A stretch of DNA of 64,000 bases from Gambelia wislizenii (GCA_030847615.1 JAUMIR010000001.1:446020687-446084686), one strand, 5' to 3'; shown: positions 45,002-56,330, numbered from the stretch's first letter. The notes: generated by a model from the sequence alone, not told the origin. Numbers and translations are program-made.

Positions 45002-45695
45002 TGTTTTGTTTATTATTCCTTCCTTCTCTCTGTGTACGCTTATGTATACACTTATTTTAGATTGTACACCTTTGGCAGGACCCAATGATTTGTTTTTTGC
45101 TTATTTTAATGGAAAGCTCCATGTACATAGATGGCACTATATAAATAAATGATGATAATAATAATAATGCAACTATGAAAGTTAAAGAGGAATAATAGTG
45201 CTATAATTGTATAATGTATAATTGGTCTTCTTGGGATTGAGTTCTATGGCGGCTGTCACAATGTGTATGTACACCTCAAAGTATACCACTTTCCCACTGC
45301 CTTGGATAAGTGGTTCTCAATTAGGAAAGCTCCCAGTGATGTTGGACTTCAATTCCCATAATCCCCCTGCATTGACCATACTGTCTGGGGCTTCTGGGAG
45401 TTGAAATCCAAAAACATCTGGAGCCTCCCCTGCCAGGAGCCATTAGCTGTTTCCAAAATTCTTGATGTCTTACATTTACTGAAATCAGTTGAAACTCCAC
45501 CAAGAAGTACAGAGGGTGTGACATTCTTTTCTCTGCAACAAACTAGAAATATGGAACAAACTAAACAAAATGAAGAAAATGGGCTCTTTACTTAACCACT
45601 GTGATGGAAATATGTTCTGAACATTTACGATGCTTTTGGGTACAACAAACACTATCCATTAGGCAGATTTAGAATTTTAGATCTAGGCAGATTAT
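45002..45695. other. Intergenic; (AAT)n and short repeat
   Basis: AAT/GAT trinucleotide run at 45149-45170. A palindromic short repeat (GTTGGACTTCAATTCCC ... GGGAGTTGAAATCC) lies at 45335-45425. No gene. Confidence 0.5.
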
Positions 45696-46007
45696 GGAGA
45701 TTATCAAATGGGAGAAAAACCACAACAAAAGATCGCACGAAGAACAGGAAGGGGCGAGATTATCAGACAATGTCATCCTCCAGTATCCCTGTGTCATAGC
45801 ACAACCATGAGTAATGTGTCCCTTTGTATTAGCAGCTTGTCACCGTCAATACAAAAGGAAAGCCTTGTCCACGGCAGCGCTACGACCCAGGGAGAGCTGA
45901 AGGATGCGGGCATCTGATAATGTCACCCTTTCTGTTCCCGTCACATTCTTTTGACGTGGTTGAGAACACAGGTTTTTTTGCCGCATTCCACTGTGTCTTA
46001 TAATCCC
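45696..46007. mobile_element. Possible divergent family A element
   Basis: Left GGAGATTATCAAATGGG after TAT. A second terminal-like pair lies inside (GAGATTATCAGACAATG at 45756, CATCTGATAATGTCACC near 45911). The right border (CTTATAATCCC) is uncertain. Confidence 0.35.
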
Positions 46008-46189
46008 TTTAGGCTTAGCATTTAGCCATAACGATTTGCTGTTAGAGATGGACTGAACCTGGGACTGAACCTCTTAACTCATATATTATGGCCCTGTCTC
46101 ACTGCCATATTGTTCAGGAGGGAAGTGGAACAAATAATTGCCATCATGCCCAGTGTACCTTCAAGACTGAAGATTCAACTTGCCCCTCA

Positions 46190-46395
46190 GATATAGAGAA
46201 ACAGTGCTGGAGTAGGATTTAGGAGATCGAGGTTCTAGTTCCCAGTGAGCCATCAAACGTATTTGGTGACCTTGACTTTCTTTCAGCCTGTCCTACCTCA
46301 TAGGGTTATTGTGAGGATGAATTGAGGAGGAGGAGAGTCACGGACACCATCTCAAGCTCATTGGAGGAAAGTCAGGATATAAATATATAAAATCC
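46190..46395 (+). mobile_element. tRNA/MIR-like SINE
   Basis: GGAGATCGAGGTTCTAGTTC, TTTGGTGACCTTGAC, CCTCATAGGGTTATTGTGAG and GTCAGGATATAAATATATAA follow the same order as the 6268 copy. Confidence 0.6.
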
Positions 46396-47244
46396 ATATA
46401 GCAAATCACAACATACCAGTAGATGCAGGTCAAGGGCAATTATAATACTGTAGTAAGATTATTAGTCTTGCAGGCTTGGAAGGCAAACAGTCCACTATAT
46501 GGGGATGATGGGAGCTGTAGTCTGAATGGAAGCCATGGGGATAGACTGTCCTACCTATTGAAAGCTAGACAATGGGTCTACTGGATTTGTCAGTTCTGAG
46601 ACATGTCATGTTTAACAGAAGGGTTACTAATACTGTTCTAGGGTTAATGGTATTGGAAGAGTTCTTAGATCAACATGAATAACTGATAAATCTCACCCCA
46701 CCTTCTTCTGTCTTTATCAGTGTCTGGTCTGGGAAGACCAGAGCCATTTGTTTGTGTAAATTTTTTTTACTTTTTTTTTTTTTTTTACTAAAATTGAAAT
46801 GTAAAATTTCAGAAGGAAATGTTCAAGAACTTGGTGTGCCTAAAGTTTTCAGAGCAAAACTTCAAAAAAAAAACACATTCCATTGAAATCAAGAGGATTT
46901 TAAAGGATGCTGGTAGATTTTACATTTTTCTTTTTCTTCATTTGCCAGACTGGTCAGAAGTTTAACGTAGTGGACAAGTTCTGAAGTTCAGGAAATGATG
47001 ACAGCCTCTACAGCCACACTGCCAAGGAAAGTCCAAAAATTCTGGCACCTGTGTTGACCATTCCCAACCAACCAGTTCCAGCAGTTTTCACCTCCACCAG
47101 GGTCAAGTCTTTTGTAAAAGTGACCGGCCTTCATTCCTCCATTCAAGACCAAAGTGACCCCGGATAATTTGGATTACAACAAGAATAGCTCAAAACAACA
47201 CAATAGTCATGGTGCAGAGACAACCTGGCTCCCTATCCCCCACC
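46396..47244. other. Intergenic, no gene seen
   Basis: A long T run (46760-46788). Nothing else recognised. Confidence 0.4.
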
Positions 47245-47935
47245 TTGAGGTTGTCATTGTTATGTGCCTTTAAGTAGATTCCCCTTATGGCAACCCTCTC
47301 ACAGGGTTTTCTTGACAAGATTTGTTCAGAAGAGATTTACCAGTGCCCTCCTCTAAGCCTGTGTCAGCTGATAGCACATGCTAGGTACCTAAACAGGTCC
47401 AGGCAGCATAAAATAGAAAGCAGAGTGTTGTTCTTTCAGGCATCAGAATAAAGGCACAGACACAGGCTTTGTGTCTAAAAATCAACCTCTCTTTACCTGA
47501 GCATAATGGAAAGAATTTACAGATATATACAGCATTCAAAAGAAAAAACATCTTCCCTATGTGAAATCCAGCACAGAACTGCTCAGTTCAACTCTATAGG
47601 ACAAACTAGATACCCAGCTCTGCAGAGTTCCTAGCACCTCCCCCAGTCAGCTTTGCACAAGAGCTGAGAGCTCATCAAAATTGATACATTTGCTAGCTTT
47701 CTGCAAACTGCCACTAGCTCTCTCTGCAGACTGTTTGCTACATCTCAGCTCTTTACAGAATAAATCTACTGTATGTCCCAATATCCTGACAGTCTGAGAG
47801 TGTGACTTACCCAAGGTCACTCAGTGGGTTTCCATGCTACAGCAGGGATTTGAATCCTTGTCTCCCAGAATCTCTAGTCCAACACTCAAACCATCATACC
47901 ATGCTGGCTGTCCACCCTGAGCCACTGTGAGAACT
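47245..47935 (-). mobile_element. Sauria SINE, split by solo LTR
   Basis: Reversed tail and middle at 47245-47361 (TTATGTGCCTTTAAGTAGAT, CACAGGGTTTTCTTGACAAG). Reversed head at 47792-47935 (GAGAGTGTGACTTACCCAAG, CAGGGATTTGAATCC). Confidence 0.75.
47362..47791. mobile_element. Solo LTR (430 bp)
   Basis: TGTCAG...CTGACA ends and near-identical flanks GCCTG (47357-47361) and GTCTG (47792-47796) inside a Sauria SINE. It has a TATA-like GCATAAAATAG near 47408 and AATAAA near 47446 and 47759. No coding sequence, so only an LTR remains; Ty3/gypsy-like by termini. Confidence 0.7.
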
Positions 47936-48728
47936 TCAGCTAAATTCAGAGGGGACAGGAGGGAAGTTTTGAGGAGGTGGCAAATGACATCATCATGCCT
48001 GCTAGTCATCACATCCCAGTGCTTTAACCCCAAGAACCTCTGCTCTACTAACTACTGGTACTGATGAAATAGCCCAAGGGCCCAGTGTCCTGAGAGACAG
48101 GCGCTTCTTTCTACTGTTGTTTAGACTGACATTGATAGACTGACTTCTGATGACATTGTGGGAAGATAACCTTTCAACACAGAATGTGATTCACGCTGGG
48201 CCTATTAATTTGTACTTGTCATGGAAGAGTCAGCCCACGCACAATTTTCATAAACTGTTGTTTATGCTTCTATGCAAATACTTGCCGTCACACAAGCTAC
48301 TGCATGGGCTAAGTCTGCATAAGACGTCATGCATTAAGAAGTACATTGCACAAAACTGACTGCTAGGGAAGGACAAAGCTGTAAATTACTCTGGGTTTGT
48401 AATATGTCATTTAAATCAGGATTTTGTAAGATGCTGGTGGTAGTGGGTAGAGATACTAAGTGGATAGCTGGAGTTAGGGATGGGGGGTGTAAGATCACAC
48501 CTAGCCCTTTTTTACAACCTTTGAAGTGGGAATGTTCTGGGTACAAGCACGAGGGTGCCTTGCTTTCCAAAATATGGAACAGGCCCATTGTTAACTACTT
48601 AAGTCTAACTAATTATGTCCTAAGTAGTCATCCCCTTACCAGAAAAATCTTACAAACTGATTTGTCAGTTAATAGACACAGGCTTGGAAACAACTTGTTA
48701 AATTTAACTAGTTATTTGCCAACACTTT
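47936..48728. other. Intergenic, no gene seen
   Basis: Nothing recognised. Confidence 0.4.
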
Positions 48729-49060
48729 GGAGATTTTCACACGGGGCAATTATTCCCCTGAGAGATCGGGAGAGAAATGGGGCTCTTCTGGGAGCAGAGC
48801 TCCGTTTCGCACGCCCCTTTCCTTCTCCCGATCTGATGTTGTCCTCACTCTGTGCTGCTTCCATTTCTCTGCCAGTATCTTCCGTCATTTCCGTCATTTT
48901 TTGATGGAAGATACTGGCAGAGAAATGGAAGCAGCACAGAGTGAGGACAACATCAGATCGGGAGAAGGAAAGGGGCGTGCGAAACGGAGCTCTGCTCCCG
49001 GAAGAGCCCCATTTCTCTCCCGATCTCTCAGGGGAATAATTGCCCCATGTGAAAATCTCC
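48729..49060. mobile_element. Family A-type foldback MITE, near-perfect palindrome (332 bp)
   Basis: Arm 48729-48887 and arm 48902-49060 are reverse complements over 159 bp with three mismatches that I could find, around a 14 bp loop. Ends are GGAGATTTTCACACGGGG and GGAGATTTTCACATGGGG. TTT is duplicated (48726-48728, 49061-49063). The termini match family A. Overlapping ORFs on both strands encode the same peptide because of the symmetry; they are not taken as genes. Confidence 0.9.
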
Positions 49061-49254
49061 TTTGTCAACTAATTTCCCCTCCCCTCCCACAACAGGACTT
49101 AACAAGTAAGTTTGCTGGTCAACAGCACTTTTTAGTCCTGTGGTGCAATGAAGAAGAGGCTCTGCTTTATGGGGTGGTCTCAAGAGGAGAAGCATAGTTT
49201 CAGAATTTAAGGCCCCTGGCTCTTACAGGCAAAATACGTATTATAGCACTGATC

Positions 49255-49855
49255 TTTGCAGAACACAACCAGTATCCTACATCATCTACTTAGCAACAAA
49301 TGCATAGCTAAGTAACATCACCTAATCCAAACCCACCTTAACAGCCCGTAGCTGCATCAAAGCTGATTGGGGTTCAAAGGGGAAAATGTTTCTACTGCCT
49401 CCTGCCAGCAAGTGAGGCTGTGACAAGGAATCATGGCAGGATTCCTGCTTCAGATTGCTGCAGCCTCACACCCTGGAGGAGGGGGCTGGAAATATCCTCC
49501 TTCTTGCACCCTGATCAGCAGCTGAACAGATCTCCTTTGCTCGGCACAGCTGCTGGCTGTTAAGATGGGCTTGGAGGAGCACTTATGATTGTGGCAACAG
49601 TGCGAGTGGAATACACTACCCTGGAGTGTGGTGGAGTCTCCTTTGGAGGTTTTTAAAAAGAGGCTGGATGGCCCTCTGTCGGGAGTGCTTTGATTGGGTA
49701 TTCCTGCATGGCAGGGGGTTGGACTAGATGGCCCTTGTGGTCTCTTCCAAATCTATGATTCTATGATAGTGTTATTTAATATAGTGCAGTTATAGATCCA
49801 TAACTCTAGGTTACAAATCTGTAACTGAACTACAGAATGCCAGTCCAGGATTTTT
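49255..49855. mobile_element. Family E palindromic repeat, copy 2, with CR1 inside
   Basis: Matches 31535-32080: CCACCTTAACAGCC near 49335, GCTGGCTGTTAAGATGGG near 49553, GCAGTTATAGATCCATAACT near 49787. A CR1 end is inserted at 49594-49768. Confidence 0.5.
49594..49768 (+). mobile_element. CR1 LINE 3' end
   Basis: GTGGAATACACTACCCTGG through GGACTAGATGGCCCTTGTGG to TATGATTCTATGAT. AGTG occurs on both borders (near 49590 and 49769), a possible short target duplication. Confidence 0.85.
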
Positions 49856-50152
49856 GATTCTAAGTGAGCAGGGAAGTTTAGAATACAGCTATTTAATACT
49901 GCAAAAAATATTCTGTCATTGCCTATTCAGATTAAAAGTTCTCTACTCTGGATTCAACAACAAATATTTGTAGCCACTTATTGCTGCACTTTGATATTGC
50001 AATGGATCAATGTCCCCTAAATGGCATGAAAACAACATTTCTTATTCACCTATTCCAATCCAGAGAAACAATCTGTGAGTTTGAAAGGTGAGTGAATAGC
50101 ACATATGTACGTGGGGTTAGAAAGAAAAGAAGCAAGGTGGAAAGCTGGAGAT
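49856..50152. other. Intergenic, unassigned
   Basis: Nothing recognised. Confidence 0.4.
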
Positions 50153-50363
50153 TTTCACACTACACTGTTATAGTGTTACTATTCCACTTTATTTGCTAAG
50201 GCTGCCTCCTGTGGAATCCTGGAATTTGCAGTTTAGGGAGGGGCATTTACAACTCTCAACCAGAGAGTTCTTAGGCCTCACTAAACTACAAACCCCAGAA
50301 TTCCACAGGAGGAAGCCAGAGCAGTTAAAGTGGAATAGTGACACTATAACAGTGTAGTGTGAA
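50153..50363. mobile_element. Family G palindromic MITE
   Basis: TTTTCACACTACACTGTTAT on the left is mirrored by ATAACAGTGTAGTGTGAAAA on the right. The inner pair AATCCTGGAATTTGCAGTTT / AAACTACAAACCCCAGAATT is also inverted. Related to 44419-44545 and 57650-58494. Confidence 0.75.
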
Positions 50364-50498
50364 AAGTGACACAGATCTTGATTGAACTTAATTTAACTGG
50401 TTACTAAATCTCTTTAGCACAACCTTTCCCAGCCTAGGAAGTTTCAAATACATTACGCTACAAATTCCACCATCCCTAGCCATTTGTAATCCTGCATA

Positions 50499-50946
50499 CA
50501 GAGGGCCTTCAGTATCCGTGGGATCTGTATCCGTGGAGTTGAGCAACTGTGGATTGAGCCTTGTGCACCCCAACTAATGGTGTCGTAGGTGTTGCCTGGG
50601 CAAAACAGACACATGAGGCACACAGGAGGAAGAGGAGGAGGAGGAGGAGCTGACCCTGTGAGCTGCCACCACCTCAACTGCCCCACTGGTCCTTGACCTG
50701 CAGGGGGCCTGCTCCTCCTCTTCCTCCTCCTCCTGCTCTCTGTGTGTGTCTCTGTTTTGCCTGGGCAACATCAAGGATGCCACTGGCTGGGGCATGCAAG
50801 ACTGAGGCAGCAGCTGTAGCTCCAGGAAGCATGCCCCATTCCCCAGGCAGAAGCAGCAGCAGCTGACTTGAGCATCTGCTGGGGTTTTGGTATCCATGGG
50901 GGGGGGGTCCTGAAACCAAACCCCCATGGATACCGAGGGCCCACTG
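50499..50946. mobile_element. Tigger-like MITE with internal palindrome (448 bp)
   Basis: Ends CAGAGGGCCTTCAGTATCC and GGATACCGAGGGCCCACTG with TA at 50497-50498 and 50947-50948. Inside, GTTGCCTGGGCAAAACAGAC (50591) is mirrored by the reverse near 50750-50769, with purine/pyrimidine-rich arms. Confidence 0.8.
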
Positions 50947-50948
50947 TA

Positions 50949-51857
50949 CCTGGAAAGTATGGCAAAGATAATTTTAAATAGAGCATTTTTTAAGGCGCCA
51001 ATAGCAAAATGTACCACCAGGGGTCATTATTGACAATCCCAGTGCAGTTCTCTGTAAATACCATGGTTTATTTTGAAAACTAATGAATTAAGTAACACAT
51101 TATTTCACACTACTCAATGCATCAAACTATTTCAGTCATTAATGCTAGCGACAATGGAGTTTTCTTCTTATTTTTAACCTCTGATGTTGCCAAAGTGGGA
51201 TAAAATGTTATGTAAATCTATTTATTGATTTATTTAAGTATTTCTGTATCACCTCCCAGCTCACAAGGGCTCCCGAAGCAATGGATGAATAAAAACCAAT
51301 TAAAACAATACAAAAATAAAAACATTTTAAGACACATTAAAATACTCTAAAAATTCCTAAAAAAAATCTAAAAACAATCCTAGAATCCAGTTTTGAAACA
51401 ATTAAAACAGCTATTTCAGACACTGAATTCCATGTGGAACAGCACTGTTTTGGCTGCCCGCTGGAAGGTTAAAAGAGATGGGGGTCAGCCTAACTTTGGT
51501 CATCTGTATGGGCTCATGGAATTAATAGTTTATGGGATTCTTTAACAGACATACTATGTATCTGACCATTTCCCAACATGTCTCTGTGTAATAATTCATT
51601 AGGCTGAATGAAATGGTTGCTTCAGGCAACAGATGTGCAGGTAGACAGTAGTAGCACCCTACCAGGTGTTCCTTTTCAACTCCTTGGCTCAACTCCAGGG
51701 TTAAGTATGCCACACAGTCTACTCTGGATCCCTTAATCTTATTGTAGCCATATTTCAGCTGAGGAGATTGAAGTTGAAAGAATAATAGCATGTACCTAAG
51801 ACAATTTGGTGAGTTTGTGCATGGGAAGAGACTGGCGGACTCTTGGGTCATGTTTAG
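50949..51857. other. Intergenic, no gene seen
   Basis: 51210-51480 has TTTATTGATTTATTTAAGTA and CACCTCCCAGCTCACAAGG, probably an old SINE/LINE tail with an A-rich end. Otherwise unassigned. Confidence 0.35.
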
Positions 51858-52026
51858 AGTTGCCAGAGTTAAACTGTGAGAGGGTTTCTGTACCTTTAAT
51901 GGTTGTATAGAAGAGGGAGTTCCAGCAGATATTGCTTGTTACCTAATTATGTGAGAAGCAGCACGTGCCGAATGCAAGAATTAAATGTACAGGAGCCCTC
52001 TCTAGTTCTCAGTCTGCCAACCCTAG
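51858..52026. repeat. Family H short palindromic repeat
   Basis: AGAGTTGCCAGAGTTAAACT at the left and TCAGTCTGCCAACCCTAGG at the right are weakly inverted. TACCTTTAATGGTTGTATAG is a block common in squamate repeats. Confidence 0.4.
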
Positions 52027-52039
52027 GACTCATGATTCT

Positions 52040-53115
52040 AGGGCTAGGACTCATGCAAAAAAGTTAGTAACATGTGGCCTAGATAATATGACTGTTAGGT
52101 GGATTTGTAATTGGTTGACCGACCAAACCCAAAGAGTGCTCACCAATGACTCCTCTTCATTCTGGAGAGAAGTGACTAATGGGGTGCCACAGGGTTCTGT
52201 CCTGGGCCCAGTGCTATTGAACCTCTTTATCAATGACTTGGATAAGGGTATGCTTATCAAGTTTGCAGATGACACTGAATTAGGAGGGGTAGCTAATAGC
52301 TCAGAGGAAAGGATCAGAATCCAAAATGACCTCAACAGATTAGAAAGCTGGGCCAATATTAACAAAATGCATTTCAACAGGGAGAAATGTAGGATACTAC
52401 ACTCGGGCAGTAAAAATGAAATGCGCAGGTACAGGATGGGTGACACCTGGCTTGATGGCAGTACATGAGAAAAGGATCTAGGAGTCTTAGTGGACCACAA
52501 GCTGAACATGAGTCAGCAGTGTGATGCAGCAGCTAAAAAAAAGCCAATGTGATTCTAGGCTGCATTAATAGGAATATAGTGTCTAGATCAGGGGAAGTTA
52601 TAGTGCCACTGTATTCTGCTTTGGTCAGTCCTCACCTGGAATACTGTGTCCAGTTCTGGGCACCACAATTCAGGATGGATATTAACAAGCTGGAATGTGT
52701 CCAGAGGAGGGTGATCAAAATGTTGAAAGATCTGGAAGCCATGCCCTATGAGGAGCTGGGCATGTTTAGTCTGGTGAAGAGATGGTTGAGAGGAGACATG
52801 ATAGCCATGTTTAAATATTTGAAGGAATGTCATATTGAGGATGGGGCAAGCTTGTTTTCTGCTGCTCCAGAGACTAGGGCACGGAGCAATGGGTTCAGAC
52901 TACAGGAAAAGAGATTCTACCTAAACATTAGGAAGAACTTCCTGACAGTAAGAGCTGCCCGGAAGTGGAACGCACTGCCTCAAAGTGTGGTGGAGTCTCC
53001 TTTTTTAACAGAGGCTGGATGGCTATCTGTTGGGTATTTTTTGATTGGGTATTCCTACAGGGCAGGGAGTTGGACTGGATAGCCCTTGTGGTCTCTTCCA
53101 GTTCTATGATTCTAT
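52040..53115 (+). mobile_element. CR1 LINE, reverse transcriptase and C-terminus
   Basis: One frame (52059-52468) reads AKKLVTCGLDNMTVRWICNW, TNGVPQGSVLGPVLLNLFIN and LIKFADDTELGG with the catalytic FADD at 52262-52273. A second frame (52549-53020) reads the C-terminal block to ALPQSVVESP. A stop/frame change near 52468 and a shift near 52545 separate them. The tail ends ATTCTATG at the family A insertion. Confidence 0.93.
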
Positions 53116-53309
53116 GGACTTTTTCGGACAATGTAAAAATAATGCTAGCAGCGTAGCCAGGTTGCGACGCTGCAGCGCAAGAGGGCGTCAGTTTTGTATG
53201 ACGCTCCTTCCCAGCGGTACTGTTGCAGTACCGCTGGGACATTTGACCGTGATATTTTTGCTTCTACCGTCATATTTTACTCACGATCAACGATTGTCCG
53301 AAAAAGTTC
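53116..53309. mobile_element. Family A-type MITE (194 bp)
   Basis: Left GGACTTTTTCGGACAATG, right GATTGTCCGAAAAAGTTC; TAT duplicated (53113-53115, 53310-53312). The CR1 tail repeat gives the empty site. An internal stem (CAGCGGTACTG / CAGTACCGCTG) lies near 53212-53238. Confidence 0.85.
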
Positions 53310-53433
53310 TATGATCACTAAAATACAGTCACTCTCATTAGAAATTGCAGAGCCTTGCAATCTTCTTGGATTTTCCTGGGAAGTCTCTGAGATCTGTTAA
53401 GTGCATGTTTCACTATTTATACTGGATATTGGC

Positions 53434-53554
53434 CTTTAAACAGAGGCTGGATGGCCATCTGTCAGGGATGCTTTGATCGTGATTTCCTGCGTGGCAGGGG
53501 GTTGGACTGGATGGCCCTTGTGGTCTCTTCCAACTCTACAATTCCATGAAATAG
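53434..53554 (+). mobile_element. CR1 LINE 3' end fragment
   Basis: CTTTAAACAGAGGCTGGATG through GGACTGGATGGCCCTTGTGG to a decayed tail. Confidence 0.85.
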
Positions 53555-53739
53555 GTAACAGTTTAGATTTAAATAATTCACATTACTTAAAATACAGCAC
53601 ACGTGTAAACGCTTTAAAATGGGTGGTCCTAACAGGTTGTCCAGTCTTTGCCTTTCAGAAATGTCTTTCAGTCACACTGGCAATGGAAGCTCTTAGTATC
53701 AGAAGACATGGTCAAAGTTTCATTTTAAATGTCACTTAC

Positions 53740-53965
53740 ATTTATAGGCCACCTTTCCTCCAGTGTGTTCAAAGTGCATTACATGGCTTTTACCCCTCCC
53801 CATCATATGTTCACAACAGCCCTGTGAAGTGGTTCAGATGGAAACCGAGTACTGGCCCAAGGTCATCCAGTGAGTGTGATGGCTTAGTGGGGGCTAGAAC
53901 ATGGATCTCTCCAGTTGCAGCTCAACACTCTAACCACTACATCACCCTGGTGTTGCGATTAGAAG
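53740..53965 (-). mobile_element. tRNA/MIR-like SINE
   Basis: Reversed: AAGTGCATTACATGGCTTTT, CCAAGGTCATCCAGTGAGTG, and a reversed tRNA-like head CTCTAACCACTACATCACC. Confidence 0.55.
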
Positions 53966-54394
53966 AGTTGTGATCAGTAGTACAAGGAGCCATTTGACTA
54001 GAAGCACTTTCCAGCATCACATTAGCCTTCTTTCCTTCTCCTCTCCACCCACTCTCACTTTTTATAATGCTTTGCCTGATGAAAAGATCTCAAGGTCTGG
54101 AGATTTCAGAAGCTTGTCTGTAATTTTTGTGCACAAAATTTGTGCAATTTTCTGTTAGTCCTAATAATGTATGGTGAAGCTTTTAAAGGTTACTTTTTTG
54201 GCTACAGGTCCCAGATTCCTCTAGCCAACATTGCCAGTGTTCATAGTGGTAAGGTAATTCTAGGAGTTAAGAGTTTAAAAAGCAATCAGTCCAGGCCATA
54301 AGGTGGATTTCAGAATGTTCCTTGTGTTTCATGAACCACTGTGATGGTTTTCATCTGAACAATCAAGTACTGTTTTTAAAATATATATACATAA
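53966..54394. other. Intergenic, no gene seen
   Basis: A small palindromic repeat (CAGGTCCCAGATTCCTCTAG) lies near 54205-54265. Confidence 0.4.
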
Positions 54395-56330
54395 AATTAA
54401 GACTAATTGACCAGGAGCCAAAAGAACTCTGGACTGAAGCCAGGGACATTGTTAGGGAGGAATGCAAAAAGACACCATCTGTAGTGAAAAAGAAAGGGAA
54501 GCCACAATGGATGAAACTCTTCAAGCAGTTAATGACAAATGAGAAGCAAAAGTAAAAGGTGACAGAAATAGGGTCAGAACCCTGAATGCAACTGTTCAAC
54601 TACTTGTGTGCAGGGACATGGACAACTACTATAATAATCAGTGCAGAGGAATAGAAGATGACAACAACAAAAAGGAAGAACAAGAGACATCTTCCACAAG
54701 ATCCAAGAAATCAAGAGGAAATTTAAACCAAGAGTGGGGATGCTCTACAACCAGCAGGGGAACACATTACATGACTAAACAGAAATAAAAAGATGATGGA
54801 AACAACACATGGAACAACTATATAAAAGAGATGAAAAGTTGACATGGACATTTGAGGAAGAACCATATGATGAACCTCCAATTTTAGGAAGTGAAGGTGC
54901 ACTCAGAGCACTTAGGAAAAATAAATTACTAGGACCAGAAGGTATACCAGCACAGCTGCTTCAAGCTACAAGAAAGAATCTACTCTAGTTCTAACTAAAA
55001 TCTGTCAACAAATATGGAAAACAAAAGAATGGCCCACAGATTGGAAATGCTCAATATACATTCCAATCCCTAAGAAAAGGGACACCAAGGATTGCAATAA
55101 CCACATGACCACTGCATTAATTTCCCATGCAAGCAAAATGATGCTCAAAATTCTGCAACAAAGACATTTACTAGCTAGGTCAACCCCCTTATACACAGTT
55201 TCACTTATCCATGTAAAAAAAAAAGTTCTCTCTAGGCATTTCTAGGTCCTCCAACATGATTCCATGGTCAACTTCTGGCATTTGTTTCACTGAAAATAAT
55301 AGGGTTCCCTATTATCTATGGTTTCAGGTATCCATGGGGACTCTTGGAACATATCCCCCATGGACACAGGCTCGACTTGTATATAGAGTGAGAAATGCTA
55401 AATGTCCAAGCTGAGTTCAGGAAAGGAAGAGGCATTAGGGATCAGATTGCAAACATACATTGAGTAATGGAGCATACCAAAGAATTTCAAAAGAAAATCA
55501 GGATATGCTTTATAGATTATAGCAAAGCCTTTGATTGTATCAATCATGAAGAAATATGGATTGCTTTTAAAGAAATAGATGTGCCACAACATTTGATTGT
55601 CCTGAAGTGTAATCTGTACTCAGGACAAGAGGCCACTGTTAGGATGGAATATGGAGAAAAGGAATAGTTTCTAATAGGCAAGGGAGTCAGGCAAGGCTGT
55701 ATCTTATCACCGTATCTGTTTAACATGTATGCTGAACATATCATACATAAAGCAGGATTAGACTCAGAGGAAGGAGGCAAGAAAATTGAAGAGAGAGACA
55801 CCAACAATTTAAGATATGCAGATGACATCATACTACTAATAGAAAATAGGAAAGACTTGGAATGATTCCTGAAGAAACTGAAGAAATTCAGTTTCATATT
55901 CCCCATTTCTATGCATGAGTGTGAAAACTGGACAATGAAGAAAGCTGATAGGAAGAAAATCAACTTATTTGAAATGTGGTTCTGGAGAAGAGTTCTACAG
56001 ATACTGTGGACTGCTGAAAAGACAAATAAATGGGTTCTAGAGCAAACCAAACCTGAACTCTCCCTAGAAGCCAAGATGACTAAACTGAGACTGTCATACT
56101 TTGGACAGATCATGAGACGAGACGACTCACTAGAAAAGACACTAATGCTTGGTAAGGTAGAAGGCAATAGGAAAAGAGGAAGATCATATTCCAGATGGAT
56201 ACACTCAATCATGGAGGTCACGGCCCTGAGTTTGCGAGACCTAGCAGGGTTATTGAGGATAGGGTGAGTTGGCGGTTTCTCATCCATGGGGTTGCCATAA
56301 GTCCAAGTCAACTTGATGGCAGTTAACAAC
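54395..56330 (+). mobile_element. RTE/BovB-like LINE ORF2 remnant and 3' end
   Basis: Order of recognisable blocks: KELWTEARDIVREECKKTP (54420), CSIYIPIPKKRDTKDC-like text (55050), IRICFIDYSKAFDCINHEEI (55499), GQEATVRMEYGEKE, FLIGKGVRQGCILSPYLFNM (55669), NNLRYADDIILL (55804-55839), then a jump (probable internal deletion near 55890) to CENWTMKKADRKKINLFEMW, LRLSYFGQIMRRDDSLEKTL and RKRGRSYSRW. Stops at 55666 and 55863. The 3' end is GGTTGCCATAAGTCCAAGTC with AACAACAAAA. The YADD catalytic motif is intact but the gene is dead. Confidence 0.85.
55181..55379. mobile_element. Tigger-like MITE, degraded, inside BovB
   Basis: TA flanks at 55179-55180 and 55380-55381; weak inverted ends GGTCAACCCCCTTATAC and ACACAGGCTCGACTTG; interior TTCAGGTATCCATGGGGAC is typical of this group. 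Confidence 0.55.

Noticed and set aside
48404..49197. Overlapping ORFs on both strands (166, 156 and 118 codons)
   Set aside because: They cross or arise from the palindrome, so the same peptide appears on both strands; no protein family recognised.
50574..51017. 147-codon minus-strand frame with Glu and Ser runs
   Set aside because: Low-complexity translation of GAG/CTC arms of a Tigger-like element.
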